10,593 bases of DNA, from the NCBI GenBank assembly GCA_009926295.1, contig RFPF01000087.1:1-10593 (forward strand), in the 5' to 3' direction. The stretch comes from Planctomycetia bacterium. Its GTDB lineage: Bacteria; Planctomycetota; Planctomycetia; Pirellulales; UBA1268. This document shows positions 7,567-10,593 of the stretch, one piece after another (positions within the stretch are counted from its first letter, which is position 1; each line of letters begins with the position of its first letter). Both the position numbers and the translations under genes were made by a program. The notes under the pieces were generated by a model, which was given only the letters and a program-made list of their open reading frames with translations, had not been told where the DNA came from and made no database searches.

Positions 7567-8001
7567 ATGGAAACGTCGTCGTACGGCGAGTTGCAGCCGC
7601 TGGGGGGCGGTGATCCGATTCCGCTCCTCAAGACCAGCCTCGTGGTCGGCCGGAGGGAAAGCGCCGACATCGTCCTCCGCTTCCCCAACGTCTCCGGCAA
7701 CCACTGCGAACTGTCGCTCGTGGACGGCTATTGGTATGTGAAGGATCTCGGGAGCAGCAACGGCACCAAGGTCAATGGGTCGCGGGTCAGCGAGCAGCGG
7801 CTCGATCCGGGCGACACGCTCGCGGTGGCCAAGCACGAGTACGAGGTCAGCTACGAACCGGGACGGCTCGGCGCCAAGCAGGCTCCGGCCGAGCCGACCG
7901 CGTCGCGCGATCTTTTCAGCCGCAGCCTGCTCGAAGTCGCCGGCCTCGAGTCGCGCCGCGGCGGCGATGCCAAGGTCGATCCGCGGCGCTCCCGGCGCTG
8001 A
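7567..8001 (+). CDS. Small FHA-domain protein
   Basis: FHA domains bind phosphothreonine peptides and usually act downstream of Ser/Thr kinases. The 144-residue product is almost entirely one FHA domain (about 5-96). The signature residues are present: GR (28-29), SxxH as Ser43-His46 in NVSGNHCELS, LGSSNGTKVNG (61-71) with the NG turn, and GDTLAVAKHEYEV (82-94). A short, basic, probably disordered tail follows (RRSRR at the end), and there is no signal peptide or membrane segment. No kinase or phosphatase gene lies nearby. It is followed 26 bp later by rsgA on the same strand and could share its transcript. The domain is clear; the partner is unknown. Confidence 0.92.
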   Translation: METSSYGELQPLGGGDPIPLLKTSLVVGRRESADIVLRFPNVSGNHCELSLVDGYWYVKDLGSSNGTKVNGSRVSEQRLDPGDTLAVAKHEYEVSYEPGRLGAKQAPAEPTASRDLFSRSLLEVAGLESRRGGDAKVDPRRSRR

Positions 8002-8015
8002 CTCGGGGCCGCTGC

Positions 8016-8021
8016 TACACT
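8016..8021 (+). promoter_or_regulatory. Possible -10 (TACACT) of a leaderless rsgA transcript
   Basis: TACACT ends 6 nt before the rsgA ATG and no SD is present. That is the arrangement of leaderless mRNAs in some GC-rich bacteria, where the transcript starts at the initiation codon. No -35 is recognisable, so it may be chance, with rsgA read through from the FHA gene. Confidence 0.3.
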
Positions 8022-8027
8022 TCCCGC

Positions 8028-9191
8028 ATGGCACATCGGCGGAAACTGCGGGTCCACCTGCGGAAGAACCGGTCGGCGCGCACGCGTGGTGGAGACCTCA
8101 CCCGCCGGGTCATCGCCGATCCCGAGGCCGCGGCCGACCTCGCCGCGGCCGAACGGCTGTCCGGGAAGGGGGAGTTGTCGCGCAAGCGCACGGTGGTCGT
8201 GGCCGATGTTCAAGCCACCGCGGGTGCGGGGCAGCGCGACGGCCTCGGTGTCGAACCCGCCGCCGACGGGTCGATGCGCGGCCAGGTGCTCCACGTGCAG
8301 GGGCTCGAGAGCGTGGTGCGTCATCCCGACGGCTCGACCGTCCGCTGCACCACCCGCCGACTCCTGCGGACGCTCTCCACGGAGCAGCGGCACCCCGTCG
8401 CGGCCGGCGACTGGGTGCGGTTCCTCGGCTCCGGACGCGACGGGGCCATCCAGGCCATCGAGCCGCGGCGCAACTCCCTCTGCCGCTCGAGCCGGGGCCG
8501 TCGGCACGTGATCGTCGCCAACGTCGACCAGGCGCTCATCGTCGGCAGTGCCGCATGCCCAAATCTCAAGCCCGGCCTCATCGATCGGCTCGTCGTCGCC
8601 GCCGAGGCGAGCGGCATCCGTCCGATCATCTGCCTCAACAAGGCCGATCTCGTGCCCCCCGCGACCCTCGTGCCCCTCGCCGGCGTGTACGCGAGGATGG
8701 GCTATGCCGTCGTGCTCTCGAGCGTCGCAACCGGTCTCGGGATCGACCGGTTGCGTCACGAACTGCGGGGCAGGGTGACGGCCGTCGTCGGGCAGAGCGG
8801 CGTGGGCAAGTCTTCGATCCTCAACGCACTCGCGCCGGAACTGGCGCTGCCGGTGGGTGCGGTGAGCCGCGACAACGACAAGGGACGGCACACCACGACC
8901 ACGGCCCGGCTCATTCCGCACGCCTGCGGCGGCACGTTCGTCGACACGCCGGGGGTGAGGCAGTTCCAGCTCTGGGAGATCGTCCCGGCGGAGGTGCCCG
9001 CGGCGTTTCGCGACCTGCGGCCGCTCGCCAACCGCTGCCGGTTTCCGGACTGCACGCACACCCATGAGGCCGACTGCGCGGTGAAGCACGCGGTGGCCGA
9101 TGGGCTGCTCGACACGCGCCGCTGGGAAAGCTGCTGTCATCTCGCCGCCAGCGCCTCGGGAGACGGCCGTGAAACGGAGACCGACGATTGA
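8028..9191 (+). CDS. rsgA: Ribosome small subunit-dependent GTPase A
   Basis: Circularly permuted GTPase that checks late 30S maturation and releases RbfA. The 387 residues comprise a basic N-terminal extension (1-84), an OB fold (about 85-150; GQVLHVQGLESVV, AAGDWVRFLG), the permuted G domain with NKAD (G4, 204-207), SSVATG (G5, 231-236), GQSGVGKSS (G1, 255-263), GRHTTTTARL (G2, 286-295) and DTPG (G3, 306-309), then a zinc knuckle with Cys337, Cys342, His344 and Cys350. The ATG was chosen because the basic start MAHRRKLRVHLRKNRSARTR is typical and the frame upstream lies in the FHA gene. No SD is visible. The stop overlaps the TTG start of hflX. The N-terminal extension is longer than in E. 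coli. Confidence 0.96.
   Translation: MAHRRKLRVHLRKNRSARTRGGDLTRRVIADPEAAADLAAAERLSGKGELSRKRTVVVADVQATAGAGQRDGLGVEPAADGSMRGQVLHVQGLESVVRHPDGSTVRCTTRRLLRTLSTEQRHPVAAGDWVRFLGSGRDGAIQAIEPRRNSLCRSSRGRRHVIVANVDQALIVGSAACPNLKPGLIDRLVVAAEASGIRPIICLNKADLVPPATLVPLAGVYARMGYAVVLSSVATGLGIDRLRHELRGRVTAVVGQSGVGKSSILNALAPELALPVGAVSRDNDKGRHTTTTARLIPHACGGTFVDTPGVRQFQLWEIVPAEVPAAFRDLRPLANRCRFPDCTHTHEADCAVKHAVADGLLDTRRWESCCHLAASASGDGRETETDD
9176..9180 (+). promoter_or_regulatory. Shine-Dalgarno (GGAGA) supporting a TTG start for hflX
   Basis: GGAGA inside the end of rsgA ends 7 nt before TTG (9188-9190). It favours that start over the in-frame GTG at 9215. Confidence 0.55.
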
Positions 9192-10537
9192 CCGCGCGGG
9201 ACCGGGCGAGCAGCGTGCAGAGTGAACGGGCCGTGCTCGTCGGCGTGCTGCTCGACGCGCCCGTCGACCCCGAGCATCCGCTCGACGAGCTCGGGGGACT
9301 CGTCTCGACCGCGGGTGCCCGCGTGGTCGCGGAACTCACCCAGAGGCGCGATCGCCCCGACCAGACGACCTACCTCGGCAAGGGCAAGCTCACCGAACTC
9401 ACGGGGCTGTGCGCCCGTCACGACGCCGACGTGGTGATCTTCGACAACGATCTGTCCCCGGCCCAGACCCGCAACCTCGAGCGGGCGCTGCAGACCAAGG
9501 TGCTCGACCGCTCCGAGGTGATCCTCGACATCTTCGCCGCCCGGGCCCGCACCTACGAGGCCCGGCTCGCCGTCGAGCTCGCCCAGCTCGAATATTCCCT
9601 GCCGCGTCTGAAGCGGATGTGGACGCACCTGTCGCGACTGAAGATGGGCATCGGCATGCGCGGCCCCGGTGAGAAGCAGCTCGAAGTCGACCGTCGACTC
9701 GTCGAGAAGCGAATCCACGAGCTCCGGCAGGAGATCGACGAGATCCACGGCCGCAAGGAGCGGCAGGTGGCGGCCCGGAACGGACAGCTGACGGTGTCGC
9801 TGGTTGGGTACACCAACGCCGGGAAGAGCACCCTGCTCAACGCCCTCACGGGCTCCACGGAACTCGCCGAGGACAAGCTCTTCGCGACGCTCGACACTCG
9901 CACGCGACGCTGGCGGCTCCCGGGCTGGGGCCCGGTGCTCCTCAGCGACACCGTGGGATTCATCCGCGACCTGCCCCATCGACTCATCGCCAGCTTCCGC
10001 GCCACGCTCGAGGAGACCCGCCAGGCCGACCTGCTCCTGCACGTCGCCGATGCTTCGAGCCCGCTCGTCGACCACCAGATCGCCGCGGTGCGCGGCGTCC
10101 TCGCGGAACTCGGCGTCGACGACAAGGACACGCTGCTGGTGCTCAACAAGATCGACGCGGTGGCGGACCAGGCCCGCCGCGACCACGTCCTCGGCCGCTA
10201 TCCCCACGCCCTGGCCATCTCGGCGCGGGGCGGTGCCGGCCTCGCCACGCTCGCGCAGGCCGTCAGCGACCACCTCGGGCGGGAGTTCCGGGACGTCGAC
10301 GTCGAGACCGATCCCGGCAACGGCCGGCTGCTCGCCTGGCTCGCCGCACACGGCGAGGTGCTGTCGCGGCACTTCACCGCCGACCGCATGACGATCCACT
10401 GCCGCATCCCGGCGGAATGCCTGGGCCGGATCGACCCACACGACGCGGTGATCCGCGACCGGGCCCCGCCGCGACCGTCCACCACCGAGGGAATCCCACA
10501 TGCCGCCGTCCCCGCACCGGCCGCGGTGCCGAGATAG
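9188..10537 (+). CDS. hflX: Ribosome-associated GTPase HflX
   Basis: Binds 50S subunits and 70S ribosomes and splits stalled or heat-damaged ribosomes; cytoplasmic. The 449-residue product has the HflX N-terminal domain with YLGKGKLTEL (62-71), FDNDLSPAQTRNLE (85-98) and RTYEARLAVELAQLEY (121-136), the GMRGPGEKQLEVDRR linker (156-170), a helical hairpin, and a G domain: GYTNAGKST (G1, 207-215), FATLDTRTR (G2, 232-240), DTVGF (G3, 254-258), NKID (G4, 320-323) and SARGGAG (G5, 345-351). A C-terminal domain (about 372-423) precedes a Pro/Ala-rich tail of about 25 residues. The TTG start overlaps the rsgA stop (TTGA) behind a GGAGA. The tail overlaps the start of an SDR gene. Confidence 0.96.
   Translation: MTARDRASSVQSERAVLVGVLLDAPVDPEHPLDELGGLVSTAGARVVAELTQRRDRPDQTTYLGKGKLTELTGLCARHDADVVIFDNDLSPAQTRNLERALQTKVLDRSEVILDIFAARARTYEARLAVELAQLEYSLPRLKRMWTHLSRLKMGIGMRGPGEKQLEVDRRLVEKRIHELRQEIDEIHGRKERQVAARNGQLTVSLVGYTNAGKSTLLNALTGSTELAEDKLFATLDTRTRRWRLPGWGPVLLSDTVGFIRDLPHRLIASFRATLEETRQADLLLHVADASSPLVDHQIAAVRGVLAELGVDDKDTLLVLNKIDAVADQARRDHVLGRYPHALAISARGGAGLATLAQAVSDHLGREFRDVDVETDPGNGRLLAWLAAHGEVLSRHFTADRMTIHCRIPAECLGRIDPHDAVIRDRAPPRPSTTEGIPHAAVPAPAAVPR
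10487..10492 (+). promoter_or_regulatory. Shine-Dalgarno (GAGGGA) for the SDR gene starting inside hflX
   Basis: GAGGGA ends 7 nt before the ATG at 10500, in the last codons of hflX, and supports initiation there. Confidence 0.5.
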
Positions 10538-10593
10538 CCGGCCGCGGCGGCGAATCCTCCGGGGCCAGCGGGCGCTGGTCACGGGAGGCTCGT
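10500..10593 (+). CDS. Short-chain dehydrogenase/reductase (SDR), N-terminal fragment
   Basis: The frame from the ATG at 10500 is open to the window edge. It encodes a basic stretch rich in Arg and Pro, then ILRGQRALVTGGS at the last visible codons. (L/A)xGxxALVTGGS is the typical first strand and start of the TGxxxGxG cofactor loop of classical SDR oxidoreductases, which use NAD(P)H. About 31 residues are visible, so reaction and substrate cannot be read. The start overlaps hflX by 38 bp in a different frame; GAGGGA 7 nt upstream supports it, although the N-terminus is longer than usual and a later start is possible. It is the fourth plus-strand gene in a row after the FHA gene, rsgA and hflX and is probably co-transcribed. 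Confidence 0.65.
   Translation, partial: MPPSPHRPRCRDSRPRRRILRGQRALVTGGS

Noticed and set aside
7091..7741. Open frames on both strands across 7091-7741
   Set aside because: They lie mostly in the RNase P RNA gene and the FHA coding region, and have no protein-family features.

Overview
This is a very GC-rich bacterial window. The organism is probably a member of the Planctomycetota. The evidence is a set of tetrahydromethanopterin (H4MPT)-linked C1 genes (mch, a RimK-like ATP-grasp gene and a CitG-like gene) in a genome with a bacterial type A RNase P RNA and bacterial rsgA and hflX. The RsgA N-terminus also resembles planctomycete homologues as I remember them. A methylotrophic proteobacterium is the main alternative. 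I see no mobile elements, CRISPR array, tRNA or rRNA.

Layout, left to right. (1) Bases 1-2464, minus strand: ppk1 (polyphosphate kinase) followed closely by the start of a J-domain cochaperone that leaves the window at base 1. (2) Bases 2465-2564: a compact divergent promoter region. (3) Bases 2565-3509, plus strand: a CitG-like (triphosphoribosyl-dephospho-CoA synthase family) gene, convergent with a DtxR/MntR-type metalloregulator at 3527-4198 on the minus strand. (4) Bases 4316-6186, plus strand: mch and a RimK-like ATP-grasp ligase joined by a TGATG stop/start overlap. With the CitG-like gene these look like a piece of an H4MPT C1-transfer and cofactor-biosynthesis island. (5) Bases 6187-6467: a less GC-rich non-coding stretch with a nested hairpin, then a ribbon-helix-helix protein at 6468-6923. 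(6) Bases 6968-7400, minus strand: rnpB, with an unusually long P1 helix and a G/C-run hairpin at its 3' end. (7) Bases 7567-10537, plus strand: a small FHA-domain protein, then rsgA and hflX, two ribosome-associated GTPases translationally coupled through a TTG start. A short-chain dehydrogenase/reductase (SDR) gene appears to begin inside the hflX 3' end at 10500 and leaves the window.

How the parts work together. Mch interconverts methenyl- and formyl-H4MPT in C1 oxidation or reduction. The ATP-grasp and CitG-like enzymes are plausible builders of the side chain of that cofactor, but this is inference from context and family chemistry. PPK1 and the J-protein are stress and phosphate housekeeping. 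RsgA (30S maturation) and HflX (50S/70S rescue), next to rnpB, form a translation and RNA-processing block. Nothing here is plainly a new system. The best leads are the CitG/Mch/ATP-grasp module, the orphan ribbon-helix-helix gene with its structured leader, and the competing structures around rnpB.
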